Of a DNA stretch of 28,177 nt, positions 15,543-23,130 are shown one piece after another. Numbering within the stretch: position 1 is the first letter of the stretch; every line of letters starts with the position of its first letter. Source of the DNA: CAYNST01 sp964546435. Lineage in GTDB: Bacteria; Pseudomonadota; Gammaproteobacteria; Pseudomonadales; Cellvibrionaceae. Below the pieces are notes generated by a model that worked only from the letters and a program-made list of their open reading frames with translations, did no database searches and was not told the origin of the DNA. The position numbers and the translations under genes were made by a program. The stretch is taken from the NCBI GenBank assembly GCA_964546435.1, contig CAZJKJ010000047.1:1-28177 (forward strand). The letters run 5' to 3'.

Positions 15543-16240
15543 TCTTTGAAATCAAATTCCGGCTGCATGCTGACAGTGGAGTCCATAATGCGCAGTTCGA
15601 GCATCTTGGGGTTCTGGTCTTTTCTCAGAGTGTAGGTGGCGGCGCGCTTGTACTCGCGATTCTGGGGGCCGTAGCCGTGGAAGAACGCGGTCACTTCGTG
15701 GGTCCCGGTTTTCACATTGCCAACATAGAGCCGCTGGATGCCGCCACGGGTCAGCGCGCTGTTCTGCTTGTCGCTGTATACGTGCGAAGCCACCAGTTTG
15801 TCATCGACTTTGATCTTGACGGCGTCGAGCTTGAAATAATCCCCCACGTCCACGGAAACATAGACGGCCATCTGGGTACTCGCCGGGAACAGCAGATCCT
15901 CTTCCAGAATCAGCAGATCCCGGTTGAGCTCCAGCGCGGCCTGCTTGAGGTCTTCCACCTGAGCGCTGAGAGGAGAGGCGTTGGTTTCGCCGCTGGTGAC
16001 GGCCGGGGTACTGGCGGGCTTGAGCAGTTTGAGCTCTTCGACCCGCTGGGTCATCTGCGACACCGGATCGGTTGGCGGTTCGGCCGTCGGCGCGGCCTGT
16101 TCCTCAAACGGCAGTTCTTCCGGAGCGCCGGGTAGCTCCTGCGTCGCGGCCAGGCTGCTGAACAGGGCCAGCGCACAGCCCAGAAATGTCGTTCGCAAAA
16201 AAATTGTGTTCAAACCAAATCTCCGCAGCTGAAAGAACAT
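15530..16240 (-). CDS. Exported protein of unknown function, first gene of the ExbB/TPR cluster
   Basis: I do not recognise the family. The 236-residue frame has a signal peptide, an acidic Pro-rich segment (about 37-62), a helical segment (about 63-112, with MTQRVEELKLLKP and VEDLKQAALELNRDLLILEEDLLFP) and a beta-rich domain (about 113-236; MAVYVSVDVGDYFKLDAVKIKVDD ... HEVTAFFHGYGP). That last part resembles small beta-sandwich domains that modulate lengths or bind partners. Start choice is uncertain. ATG at 16240 has no Shine-Dalgarno, while a TTG at 16211-16213 has CGGAGA 6 nt upstream and gives a compact signal peptide (L10 onward, ending SSLAA near residue 32 of the long form). I keep the longer form but the TTG is a serious alternative. 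It overlaps the next gene by 13 nt. Confidence 0.78.
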   Translation of the reverse strand: MFFQLRRFGLNTIFLRTTFLGCALALFSSLAATQELPGAPEELPFEEQAAPTAEPPTDPVSQMTQRVEELKLLKPASTPAVTSGETNASPLSAQVEDLKQAALELNRDLLILEEDLLFPASTQMAVYVSVDVGDYFKLDAVKIKVDDKLVASHVYSDKQNSALTRGGIQRLYVGNVKTGTHEVTAFFHGYGPQNREYKRAATYTLRKDQNPKMLELRIMDSTVSMQPEFDFKEWQL

Positions 16241-16399
16241 TGGTAGCAGCCATGCCGGATCAACCGCCCCAGGCGCGAGCCTGTCCGTGGCGCTGGAAAG
16301 TCACCGCAACCGGACGCGGCGTCCGATTTTACACGGAGTGACGCCTTCTGGCTTCCGCTCTTGTCAATGCGGTTGATTAATGTGATGAAGGTCGGACCT
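16241..16399. promoter_or_regulatory. Spacer between apbE and the ExbB/TPR cluster
   Basis: This 159-bp gap is where transcription of the cluster should start. On the minus strand a TAAAAT (-10-like, 16326-16331) lies next to a 6-bp hairpin with a 3-nt loop (16311-16325), and its -35 is poor. A perfect TTGACA is present at 16362-16367 but has no -10 at correct spacing. No strong terminator for apbE is seen: only a 5-bp stem overlaps its stop region (16387-16401), so read-through from the T2SS operon is possible. Confidence 0.3.
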
Positions 16400-17386
16400 T
16401 CAGGGAGGCGTCAATCCCGCGCTGTATCTTACGCGTCCCTTGCTGTCGATGATGACTGCATCAAAACCGTCGAGGCGATTGATCAGTTCCAGCCCTTTTT
16501 CCGGCCCCAGAACAAACACGGTGGTGGACAGCGCATCCGTGTCAGTGGCCCGTGGGCCGATTATGGTGGTGCTGATGACGTCGGTCGCCGATTTGCCGGT
16601 GCGGGGGTTGATGATGTGGTGTACCCGCGTGCCCGTGGCCTCGTCGATAAAGTAGCGCTCGTAGTCCCCCGAGGTACTGACGGCGGTATCGGCCAGGGGC
16701 AGCGTAAGCACCACCTCCCGATCGTCGGAATTTTTCTTGCGCGGATTCCGGATGCCGATGGCCCAGGGGCGATCCCGGTTCTGGCCGAGCACCCGGCTGT
16801 CACCGCCGGCGCTCACTGTCGCCTGGGTGACACCGAACTTTTCGAGAATCGCGATGGCGCGGTCCACCGCATATCCTTTGGCTATGCCACCAAGATCAAT
16901 GCGGAGGTCTTCGTGGGAGAATTTCAGCGAAGGCGCTTGCGGATCGAATTGCAGCAGACGGTAATTGACCGCGTGGAGGAGTTTCTCGCGGGTTTTGGGG
17001 TCTGGTTGCTGTTTCTCCCGGTAATCGTAAAACCAGCCGACGGAGGCAAACGTGATATCGAAGGTGCCCTCGCTGATCCGGCTGAAGTAAAGGGACCGGT
17101 CGATCAGGAAGGCAAACTCGGGAGACAGGGGAAAGGGCTTTTTGGCGGCACTCGCGTTCAGGCGGGCCAGATCACTGGTTTCAATCCAGGGCGAATAGGT
17201 CTGATCGATGCGGCGCATTTCCCTGCGGATTTCGGTGATGGCGAGCCGTCCCTGGGCCGCGTTGTCGTGCCACAGCCCCACATGAATCTCGGTGCCCATG
17301 GCACTGTGAGTGTCGCTGAGCCACTCGGCGTGCCCGCCCGGAATCCACAGGCAGGCCGCCAGCAGGATCCACCGTCGCAATGGCAT
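16400..17386 (-). CDS. apbE: FAD:protein FMN transferase (ApbE family)
   Basis: ApbE enzymes attach FMN covalently to Thr or Ser of target flavoproteins such as NqrB/C and RnfG, using FAD and Mg2+, outside the cytoplasm. The family motifs are all present: MGTEIHV at 30-36, DLGGIAKGYAVD at 164-175, SAGGD at 192-196, SGDYERYF at 239-246, HHIINPRTGK at 256-265 and DTDALSTT at 282-289, with the Asp/Thr pair that binds Mg2+. Length (328 aa) is typical. The N-terminus is an export signal; it can be read as Sec type I (cleaved after GHA, residue 20) or as a very short lipobox (LAAC, Cys12). The ATG shares one nucleotide with the gspN stop (TGATG), so it is translationally coupled to the T2SS operon. 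No flavinylation substrate is in the window, so the reason for this placement is unknown. Confidence 0.92.
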   Translation of the reverse strand: MPLRRWILLAACLWIPGGHAEWLSDTHSAMGTEIHVGLWHDNAAQGRLAITEIRREMRRIDQTYSPWIETSDLARLNASAAKKPFPLSPEFAFLIDRSLYFSRISEGTFDITFASVGWFYDYREKQQPDPKTREKLLHAVNYRLLQFDPQAPSLKFSHEDLRIDLGGIAKGYAVDRAIAILEKFGVTQATVSAGGDSRVLGQNRDRPWAIGIRNPRKKNSDDREVVLTLPLADTAVSTSGDYERYFIDEATGTRVHHIINPRTGKSATDVISTTIIGPRATDTDALSTTVFVLGPEKGLELINRLDGFDAVIIDSKGRVRYSAGLTPP

Positions 17387-18147
17387 CAGCCACCCATCGG
17401 CCAGGTAATGCGATAGGCACCGCTGTCATCCGCTTCGGCGATCAGGGACAGGGCGTTGACGATCATGGCCGACGCGGTGTTACGCGGCTTGACCGTGCCA
17501 TCGAGTACCGGCTCTGCACCCAGTCCATACTCACCACTGAGACGGATTTCGAAATCGCCGGCGGTGTCGGTGATGCTGGCCTTGACGCCACCCTTGCCGT
17601 TGTCGGTCAGGTCAGCGGAGTAGCTGCCCAGATTGAGCCAGCCGTCGCCATAATTAACTTTTGCGCCCTGCCAGGAGAAATTGCCCGCCAGTTCTTTTAT
17701 CTGCCCCTTGTCGGTGATCTCGGCGCCCTGAACAGTCAGACTGCCGCTGCCAGTCAGCTGTGCACCCACAGCCCGGTCCAGCAATCGCGCGGGCAGCTGA
17801 TCCAGCATCAACTGCTTGACGGTGTTGGTGCCCGACAGGATGCCGCGACAGACATCTCCCGTCAGGCGCGCGCTGCGTACGTCAACGCAGGCGTTCATGA
17901 TGAGCAGCGGCGTCGCCTTGAAGCGCCAGTCCAGAGCGCCCAGGTCCAGCGGCTGGCCGTCCAGCACAACCATGGCCGAGCGGGCCCGGCCCTCCCACAG
18001 TGTGCCGCTGACGCCCCCAAGCTTCACGTGAGGGACTGCCTGGGTCACGGCCCAGGCTCCCCATTCGGCAGGCACCCGTACGACCACCAGAAACAGGAAC
18101 AGAAAAACCAGTGCAACAGCAAAAACTACCTTGAGTGCGCGTCCCAC
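17386..18147 (-). CDS. gspN: Type II secretion system protein GspN
   Basis: GspN is an accessory inner-membrane protein found in a subset of T2SS operons; its exact role is not settled. The 253-residue protein has one N-terminal transmembrane helix (about 7-27) and a periplasmic beta-rich domain. Family features include VKLGGVSGTLWEGRA (about 41-55), LDWRF (about 72-76), and the late pattern of LSGEYGLGAEPVLDGTVKP. Two cysteines (about 87 and 100) could form a disulfide. The start is GTG, overlapping the gspM stop by one nucleotide (TAGTG), and the stop overlaps apbE by one nucleotide. Position after gspM is the usual one. Confidence 0.88.
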   Translation of the reverse strand: MGRALKVVFAVALVFLFLFLVVVRVPAEWGAWAVTQAVPHVKLGGVSGTLWEGRARSAMVVLDGQPLDLGALDWRFKATPLLIMNACVDVRSARLTGDVCRGILSGTNTVKQLMLDQLPARLLDRAVGAQLTGSGSLTVQGAEITDKGQIKELAGNFSWQGAKVNYGDGWLNLGSYSADLTDNGKGGVKASITDTAGDFEIRLSGEYGLGAEPVLDGTVKPRNTASAMIVNALSLIAEADDSGAYRITWPMGG

Positions 18148-18626
18148 TATTCCCCCTGTTGCAATTGCAGATTTACCGATACAGCGCCCTGGGCCTGATC
18201 CGCAGTGACCGTCAGGTCGCGGATATGCATGCCCCGGTTGATCTCAAGATCGTGAACCCATGCCAGCACCTGATTAAAGTCGGAAACGCCCAGACGCACC
18301 CGCGCTCCATCGCCTGATGGCTGGAAATTCTCCATCGTCAAACCGTATTCACGCAACGTGTTGTTGAGCACTGCGTTCATGCTGCCACCGCCACCGGCGT
18401 TGCCACCGGCAGATTTCACCGCCATCAGCTCGCCGGCCAGTTGACGCACCCGCTGCTGCTCTTCCAGCGCGGCCAGATTGCGCTTGCGGCTCTCTTCCAG
18501 CTTGTCACTCATCGGCAACAGCACGATGAACACCATGACGTAGACCAGGACCAGGGACCCGCCCGCCACCAGCATCAACTGGTCACGGGGGCTCAGATCA
18601 AAAAACCATTGTTTGAAATCGTTCAT
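18147..18626 (-). CDS. gspM: Type II secretion system protein GspM
   Basis: GspM is a bitopic inner-membrane platform protein that pairs with GspL. The 159-residue sequence has a short cytoplasmic N-terminus, one transmembrane helix (about 16-38), a periplasmic coiled-coil (about 40-72), a Gly-rich hinge (AGGNAGGGGS) and a ferredoxin-like C-terminal domain (about 80-155). The motif NNTLREYGLTMENFQPSGDG matches the family. It begins one nucleotide inside the gspL stop (TGATG) and ends one nucleotide into gspN, so L, M, N and apbE form a coupled chain. Confidence 0.92.
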   Translation of the reverse strand: MNDFKQWFFDLSPRDQLMLVAGGSLVLVYVMVFIVLLPMSDKLEESRKRNLAALEEQQRVRQLAGELMAVKSAGGNAGGGGSMNAVLNNTLREYGLTMENFQPSGDGARVRLGVSDFNQVLAWVHDLEINRGMHIRDLTVTADQAQGAVSVNLQLQQGE

Positions 18627-19843
18627 CAGCCTGCCTCCGAGACTCTTAGCTGGGCCTGATGCGTATCACCCTGCACGTTGGCGCTGCGGATATCAACGGT
18701 CAGGCCGGCTTCGGCGATCTTGTTGCGCAGACTTTCGAAAGTGGCAAAGCTGTCCGCTTCTATGTTGAGCTGTAGCTGCCGGTTTTCGGAGCTGTAGCGG
18801 AAATTGCGGATACGGACCTGATCGTATTCGCCGATGGCCGGCGCGACGCCGGCCAGAATCGACATCAGGTTCGATGCGCCGATGCTGTTGCCGGATTTGC
18901 CAAGCAGGCCCCGCAGTTGCCGCTCGGGGTCGGTGATGGAACCGGCTGGCACTACTTGCCGGAAAATCTCGTCGGTCTGCCTGGTGATTTCTTTGCGCTG
19001 CCGGTCGACGTCCATCAGCCCCAGCCAGGTAACACCCAGCGCCACCAGAAATGCAGCCGCCACGGTGATCACGGGCGTTTTCCAGTCCAGCCACCATTTG
19101 TTCAGAGGGAGTTTGCGAGCCAGACGGCCACCGCGGAAGTTGAAAGGCCCGCCCTGTCCCGGTCGCACCAGATCCCAGAAACCCGCCTCGGCTTCTTCGA
19201 TGGCGATGGTGGAGTTTTCTGCCACGGTGCCCGGCAAGACGGCCCGGAGCTGGTCCAGCCCCTCGTCGGTGTCGGCGAACAGTTGAATCAGTCCCGGCTG
19301 ACCGTCTGCCACCAGCGCCGCGAGATACAGGGCCGCCGCCTCGATCTCTACCGCGAACCCGACGCCCGGCGCAATGTGGGCAATCAACTGGCCGTTTTCC
19401 AGCAGCAATACCCAGCTGTCATCCGGTCGGGGCAGCAGGCCATAGTCGACCGCCACCCGGTCCACTTCGGCGCCCGTGCCTTCGACTTCAGTGACCGCTG
19501 CCTGCATCCACTCGGCATCACCATAGGCCACCGCAATGCGGCGGTCGTGGAGCGGGCCGAAGGCGAAATGCAGATCTTCGATTGGGTCGATGATGTTTTC
19601 TTCGACTTCGAATGGCAGGATCTTGGTGAGCTGGCGGCGATCGGATATTTCCGTTATAACCTGTTGCGACACGATATCCTGCCCTGGCAATACCAGCCAG
19701 ACAGATTTGCCTTCGGTCGATTCCTTCAGCAGATTGATATCGCCGGTATAGAAGGAATTGCTGCGCCAGTCACCCTGTCCGGCTACATCGCGCCACTGCC
19801 ATAGCCCCGAGGCTACCTTTCTAACGATTATTTTTTCAGCCAC
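18626..19843 (-). CDS. gspL: Type II secretion system protein GspL
   Basis: GspL links the ATPase GspE to the membrane platform. The 405-residue protein has a cytoplasmic actin-like region (about 1-240, including WLVLPGQDIVSQQVITEI and the typical ILPFEVEENI, which binds partners in this family), a transmembrane helix at about 256-277, and a periplasmic ferredoxin-like domain at about 325-405. The start codon is GTG at 19841-19843 with CAGG about 9 nt upstream, 39 nt after the gspK stop. Length is typical. It overlaps gspM by one nucleotide. Confidence 0.93.
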   Translation of the reverse strand: MAEKIIVRKVASGLWQWRDVAGQGDWRSNSFYTGDINLLKESTEGKSVWLVLPGQDIVSQQVITEISDRRQLTKILPFEVEENIIDPIEDLHFAFGPLHDRRIAVAYGDAEWMQAAVTEVEGTGAEVDRVAVDYGLLPRPDDSWVLLLENGQLIAHIAPGVGFAVEIEAAALYLAALVADGQPGLIQLFADTDEGLDQLRAVLPGTVAENSTIAIEEAEAGFWDLVRPGQGGPFNFRGGRLARKLPLNKWWLDWKTPVITVAAAFLVALGVTWLGLMDVDRQRKEITRQTDEIFRQVVPAGSITDPERQLRGLLGKSGNSIGASNLMSILAGVAPAIGEYDQVRIRNFRYSSENRQLQLNIEADSFATFESLRNKIAEAGLTVDIRSANVQGDTHQAQLRVSEAG

Positions 19844-19882
19844 TGTTAATTACCTGGACATTGATTCCTGGACGTTCCGTCA

Positions 19883-20953
19883 TTAAAAACCGGCGTCTGT
19901 GCGTCGGAGTACACTTACATCGGCCCCGTTGCGAAGCAGCACGGCCTTGCTGCGACGAACCTGCTCGCCCACCAGGGTTTCGCCGAAATACAGAAAATAA
20001 TTGCTGGCAACCACCAGATCACTGGTTTCGCTTTCGTCCTTGCTGCCAATGATACTCTGCACGGTCGGATCATTGCCGAACTCATCCGGGTTCTGGAACC
20101 CGCCCTTGAGCGGTACGCCGTTTTCATCGGTCATCATGGTGGCGTTGCGGATCTGCAGGAGAGCATTTGCCTGCCCCTCTTCCAGAGGCTCCAGGTTCGC
20201 CTTGACGTTGAAGGTTCGAAACAGCGCCGGCGGCATGGTATTGATATTCAGTGTGACGGAGGTGTCCAGGGCGATGACATAAGGCTCCAGCGCGCGATAG
20301 ATTTCCGGGGTCATCCCGCGGATCACCATGAGATCGCTGACCGAGGCGATGGGACCATTGGGAACCGGATACTCGATCCCTGCACCCGAATAATAGTCCT
20401 GCTCGGCCCCCCCCATTCCGGATATTTCATGGTCACTATCAAGCCAGTCCTGGAGTGCTTCGACGATGGACGTTGCTTCATTCACGTCCATGGGGCCGTT
20501 CTCCAGCTCGAAGGTCTGCAACAACCGGATGAGGCGGCGCTGGGCAGCGGTAAACCGCACAGTAGGATCATTCATATCGAGGTTGGGATCCTGCGTGCCC
20601 CTGAATTGCTGCACCATCAGGTTCAGATTAAGCCTGCCATGGGCATCTTCAATGCGCCCGCGAATCCAGCCTTCATCCGTCGGCAAGGGGTCTCCCTGCT
20701 GGGCCCAGATTTCGGCGAGGTGATCAGTCAGGCCCTGCTGACTGTCTTCACGCAATACCAGGCGCGCCAATTGTTCGCCACCATCCAGATATGCGCGGGC
20801 CTGAGAACCGTGCCAGCGGTTTTCGTTGCGCGCCATGCTCAAATTAAAACGCCAGCTGACCGACACCACAATGGTGGTCACAAGGGCAACGATCAGCAGT
20901 GCCATGATCAGCACTACCCCCCGTTGTCGCCTGTATTGATCAGAAGCCGCCAT
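19883..20953 (-). CDS. gspK: Minor pseudopilin GspK
   Basis: GspK is the large minor pseudopilin that caps the pseudopilus together with GspI and GspJ. The prepilin-type leader is MAASDQYRRQRG with cleavage before V13; the hydrophobic segment VVLIMALLIVALVTTIVV follows. As is normal for GspK, the Glu5 of other pseudopilins is missing, fitting a subunit at the tip that needs no partner above it. The 356-residue length and the large helical domain with LNLNLMVQQ, DWLDSDHEISGMGGAEQDYY and LNINTMPPALF motifs match the family; the acidic YY segment belongs to its calcium-binding region. It overlaps gspJ by 14 nt. Confidence 0.94.
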   Translation of the reverse strand: MAASDQYRRQRGVVLIMALLIVALVTTIVVSVSWRFNLSMARNENRWHGSQARAYLDGGEQLARLVLREDSQQGLTDHLAEIWAQQGDPLPTDEGWIRGRIEDAHGRLNLNLMVQQFRGTQDPNLDMNDPTVRFTAAQRRLIRLLQTFELENGPMDVNEATSIVEALQDWLDSDHEISGMGGAEQDYYSGAGIEYPVPNGPIASVSDLMVIRGMTPEIYRALEPYVIALDTSVTLNINTMPPALFRTFNVKANLEPLEEGQANALLQIRNATMMTDENGVPLKGGFQNPDEFGNDPTVQSIIGSKDESETSDLVVASNYFLYFGETLVGEQVRRSKAVLLRNGADVSVLRRTDAGF

Positions 20954-21128
20954 TGTTATTCATGCCACCCTGGTTCATGTCGTTATTGCCAGCACCACGG
21001 TTGTTAATACCACCGCTATTGATGCCACCATTGTTTATGCCATTGCCGGCCGGATTGTTCGGATCGGCATTCTGGTTGTTCTGGCCGTTATTGCCGCCGA
21101 AATTCGGTGGCGGCCCGCCCCGCCCCTG
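20940..21128 (-). repeat. Low-complexity Asn/Gly codon repeats at the 3' end of gspJ
   Basis: The last 62 codons of gspJ are AAT/AAC and GGT/GGC dominated, with imperfect short repeats (GGCATAAACAATGGTGG-like units on the minus strand). Composition is more AT-rich than the rest of gspJ. The repeat also covers the start codon and Shine-Dalgarno region of gspK. Confidence 0.7.
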
Positions 21129-21761
21129 GGCCGCCGCCCCCGGCAAAAGCGTGAACAGACGTGTCACCTCACCCAGATCGTCCAGCTCCAGCGTGATTTC
21201 GATCGCGATGGGAAGATCCGTTGAGTGAGGGTTGCCCGGCCAGCTGTCCAGCCAGGGCCCCGCCGCTATCGATGTTGCGTTTCGCGGCAACACCCGCACT
21301 TCCATCGTGCGGACGCCCGTCAGCAATTTCTGCTTGCGAGCTTCATTCTCATCGTTGTCGGCCGGGTTGTACCAGGTATCTCGCCATATCGCTTCGTTGA
21401 CATAACGATAGCCTATGCGTACCAGCTCGGTGCGCGGCTGAAACAGGGTATTGTCGAACCCTCCCCGCAGAATCGTCAGCCAGTAATCATCGCTGACCGC
21501 GATGTACAACGGCGGTAATGGGTTGCCCGACTCTGAGCGCACAAGCATGGGCAGCGCATTGCGAAAATCGTTTTCCAGCAACACAAAAGTCCGGTCAATC
21601 CGGGCAAACCGATCCATGGCTTCACGGGTAGCCGCCGCACCGGAAGAGGCCGTCTGGAATGCCTGGCCCGATAACACGGCGATTATGGCCATGATCGCCA
21701 GCGCCACCATCACTTCCAGCAAGGTGAACCCGGCTGACTTCCCCTTACTGTTCAAGCACAA
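20940..21761 (-). CDS. gspJ: Minor pseudopilin GspJ with an Asn/Gly-rich C-terminal tail
   Basis: GspJ forms the pseudopilus tip with GspI and GspK. Cleavage occurs at G11/F12 in a leader MCLNSKGKSAG, followed by FTLLEVMVALAIM with Glu at +5. The pseudopilin domain extends to about residue 209 (TLLPGAA). After it comes a tail of about 62 residues (212-273) made almost only of Asn and Gly with some Gln, Pro and Met, containing repeats such as GINNGGINSGGINN. Typical GspJ proteins are about 190-230 residues, so this tail is an extension. Its DNA (20940-21128) is low complexity. The start overlaps gspI by 17 nt and the end overlaps gspK by 14 nt. Confidence 0.92.
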   Translation of the reverse strand: MCLNSKGKSAGFTLLEVMVALAIMAIIAVLSGQAFQTASSGAAATREAMDRFARIDRTFVLLENDFRNALPMLVRSESGNPLPPLYIAVSDDYWLTILRGGFDNTLFQPRTELVRIGYRYVNEAIWRDTWYNPADNDENEARKQKLLTGVRTMEVRVLPRNATSIAAGPWLDSWPGNPHSTDLPIAIEITLELDDLGEVTRLFTLLPGAAAQGRGGPPPNFGGNNGQNNQNADPNNPAGNGINNGGINSGGINNRGAGNNDMNQGGMNNNGGF

Positions 21762-22116
21762 ACCCCGACAGCTCCACCAGCGGCCGGTCGCTGCTCTGGG
21801 AGGATACCTCCACCCGGATGCGCAACATTCCCGGTAGCGGTGTGGGTTCGGTTTCCACCACGCGGTCCCAGGTTTCCCCGGCCATCTCGACGTCGTCCTT
21901 GATGCGTCCGCTCGGCACGGTGCGCTGCAACTGCTGGGTCACCCACATCTCCGCCAGCTGGTTTTCGGCAACCCAGTAAGCGATGGCGACTTCCTTGGTA
22001 TGCATGGTCGTGGTCGCCATTGAGCCAATGCGCATAAGCATGGCGGGAATGGCCATGGCCACAATAACCAGCGCGACCAGCACTTCGACCAGTGTGAAAC
22101 CCCGTTCAGAACGCAT
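21745..22116 (-). CDS. gspI: Minor pseudopilin GspI
   Basis: The 123-residue protein starts at ATG 22114-22116 with the leader MRSERG cut before FTLVEVLVALVIVAMAI (Glu at +5). A longer frame is open to 22266, but it would put some 50 non-pseudopilin residues before the leader, so the shorter start is right. GspI forms the core of the I-J-K tip complex. The typical pseudopilin-I residues follow: AENQLAEMWV after the helix and a beta-rich C-terminus ending VELSGFVLEQ. It overlaps gspH by 11 nt and gspJ by 17 nt. Confidence 0.94.
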   Translation of the reverse strand: MRSERGFTLVEVLVALVIVAMAIPAMLMRIGSMATTTMHTKEVAIAYWVAENQLAEMWVTQQLQRTVPSGRIKDDVEMAGETWDRVVETEPTPLPGMLRIRVEVSSQSSDRPLVELSGFVLEQ

Positions 22117-22678
22117 CGTCAGCCACCTCCGGCATTTCGGGCGCTTCGCGCCAGACCAGCTCCCCGTTTTCATCCATCTCGATGTTCTGGGTGAATCCGG
22201 GTTCGCGCTCGTCGGAGATTTCAATGCGGATCGGCGTGATGTCGCCACTGGAGTAATAGGCTGCAACGGGCGTGGTGCGATCGATCTGATCCGCTGGATC
22301 CCAGATCATCTCGTCCACTTCAATCAGCAGTTTTATGGTGGGAGGCAGAGATACCGGCGGCAGGTTGGTGATCGGCTGCCAGCCTTCACTGCTGGAGGTT
22401 ACCCAGCGATAACGCCAGCCGATCTCCCGCACGTCTTCGCCCCGCTGTGCCTGCCAGTGTGGCGGCTCCAGCAACAAACCCATGGTTTCACCTGTCAGTA
22501 TCGCCCGCTCGCCCGCGGCGTGCGCAATGCCCAGAAATTGCTCCACGGCCTCCCAGATATCATCCTTGGCTCCACCCCGGTTGACCGAAAGGCCCACCAT
22601 GCCGAGGCTGAGGCCAATAATGAAGATGACCGCCAGGATCTCGATCAGGCTGAAGCCGTGTTGGCGGATACTGCGCAT
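22106..22678 (-). CDS. gspH: Minor pseudopilin GspH
   Basis: The 190-residue protein begins with the leader MRSIRQHG, cut before FSLIEILAVIFIIGLSLGM (Glu at +5), the prepilin-peptidase (GspO) site. GspH joins the tip complex to the GspG filament. The C-terminal beta-rich domain includes GERAILTGETMGLLLEPPHW, characteristic of the GspH fold. It starts 8 nt after the gspG stop and ends 11 nt inside gspI, so it is cotranslated with its neighbours. Confidence 0.92.
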   Translation of the reverse strand: MRSIRQHGFSLIEILAVIFIIGLSLGMVGLSVNRGGAKDDIWEAVEQFLGIAHAAGERAILTGETMGLLLEPPHWQAQRGEDVREIGWRYRWVTSSSEGWQPITNLPPVSLPPTIKLLIEVDEMIWDPADQIDRTTPVAAYYSSGDITPIRIEISDEREPGFTQNIEMDENGELVWREAPEMPEVADDAF

Positions 22679-22686
22679 ACAGAGGC

Positions 22687-23130
22687 TTAGCCCTCAGCGG
22701 AGACGGCATCGTCCCAGTAGCTGATATCGGCATCCTGACCCTCTCCACCGCGTGTACCGTCGGCGCCCAAGGTATAAATGTCAAAGGGTCGGCTGTCATC
22801 GCCGGGGCTCATGTAGAGATAAGAATTGTCCCAGGGATCACGCGGCAGCTTGTCCATGTACTGGCGCCATTTCTTGGGCACCGGATCGGCACTGGGCTGG
22901 AACACGAGTGCTTCGAGACCCTGCTCGGTGGAGGGATAGCGGAAATTGTCCAGCCGGTATGAATCCAGCGCAGTCTTAAGGTTGGCAAAGTGGGCTTTGA
23001 CCGTCTGCTTCTGGGCATCTTCTACGTTCTGGAACACCCTCGGACCGACCACACTGAGCAGCAGGCCCATGATCACGATTACCACCATGATCTCGATTAA
23101 GCTAAAACCTCGTTGACTTCGAATTGGCAT
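22687..23130 (-). CDS. gspG: Major pseudopilin GspG
   Basis: GspG is the main subunit of the T2SS pseudopilus, processed by the prepilin peptidase. ATG at 23128-23130 is preceded by AGGGGG at good distance. A longer open frame to 23301 adds 57 residues without pseudopilin character, so it is rejected. The leader MPIRSQRG is cut before FSLIEIMVVIVIMGLLLSVV (Glu at +5). The 147-residue protein has the diagnostic GspG C-terminal part: LDNFRYPSTEQGLEALV, DPWDNSYLYMSPGD and TLGADGTRGGEGQDADI, the last with the calcium-binding loop. A 178-bp leader separates it from gspF. Confidence 0.96.
   Translation of the reverse strand: MPIRSQRGFSLIEIMVVIVIMGLLLSVVGPRVFQNVEDAQKQTVKAHFANLKTALDSYRLDNFRYPSTEQGLEALVFQPSADPVPKKWRQYMDKLPRDPWDNSYLYMSPGDDSRPFDIYTLGADGTRGGEGQDADISYWDDAVSAEG

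Noticed and set aside
16362..16367. Perfect TTGACA on the minus strand upstream of the ExbB/TPR cluster
   Set aside because: No -10 hexamer lies 16-18 bp downstream; the nearest TAAAAT is 30 bp away.
22117..22266. Upstream extension of gspI
   Set aside because: It would place about 50 residues before the prepilin leader and overlap gspH by 161 bp. The leader MRSERG starts correctly at 22116.
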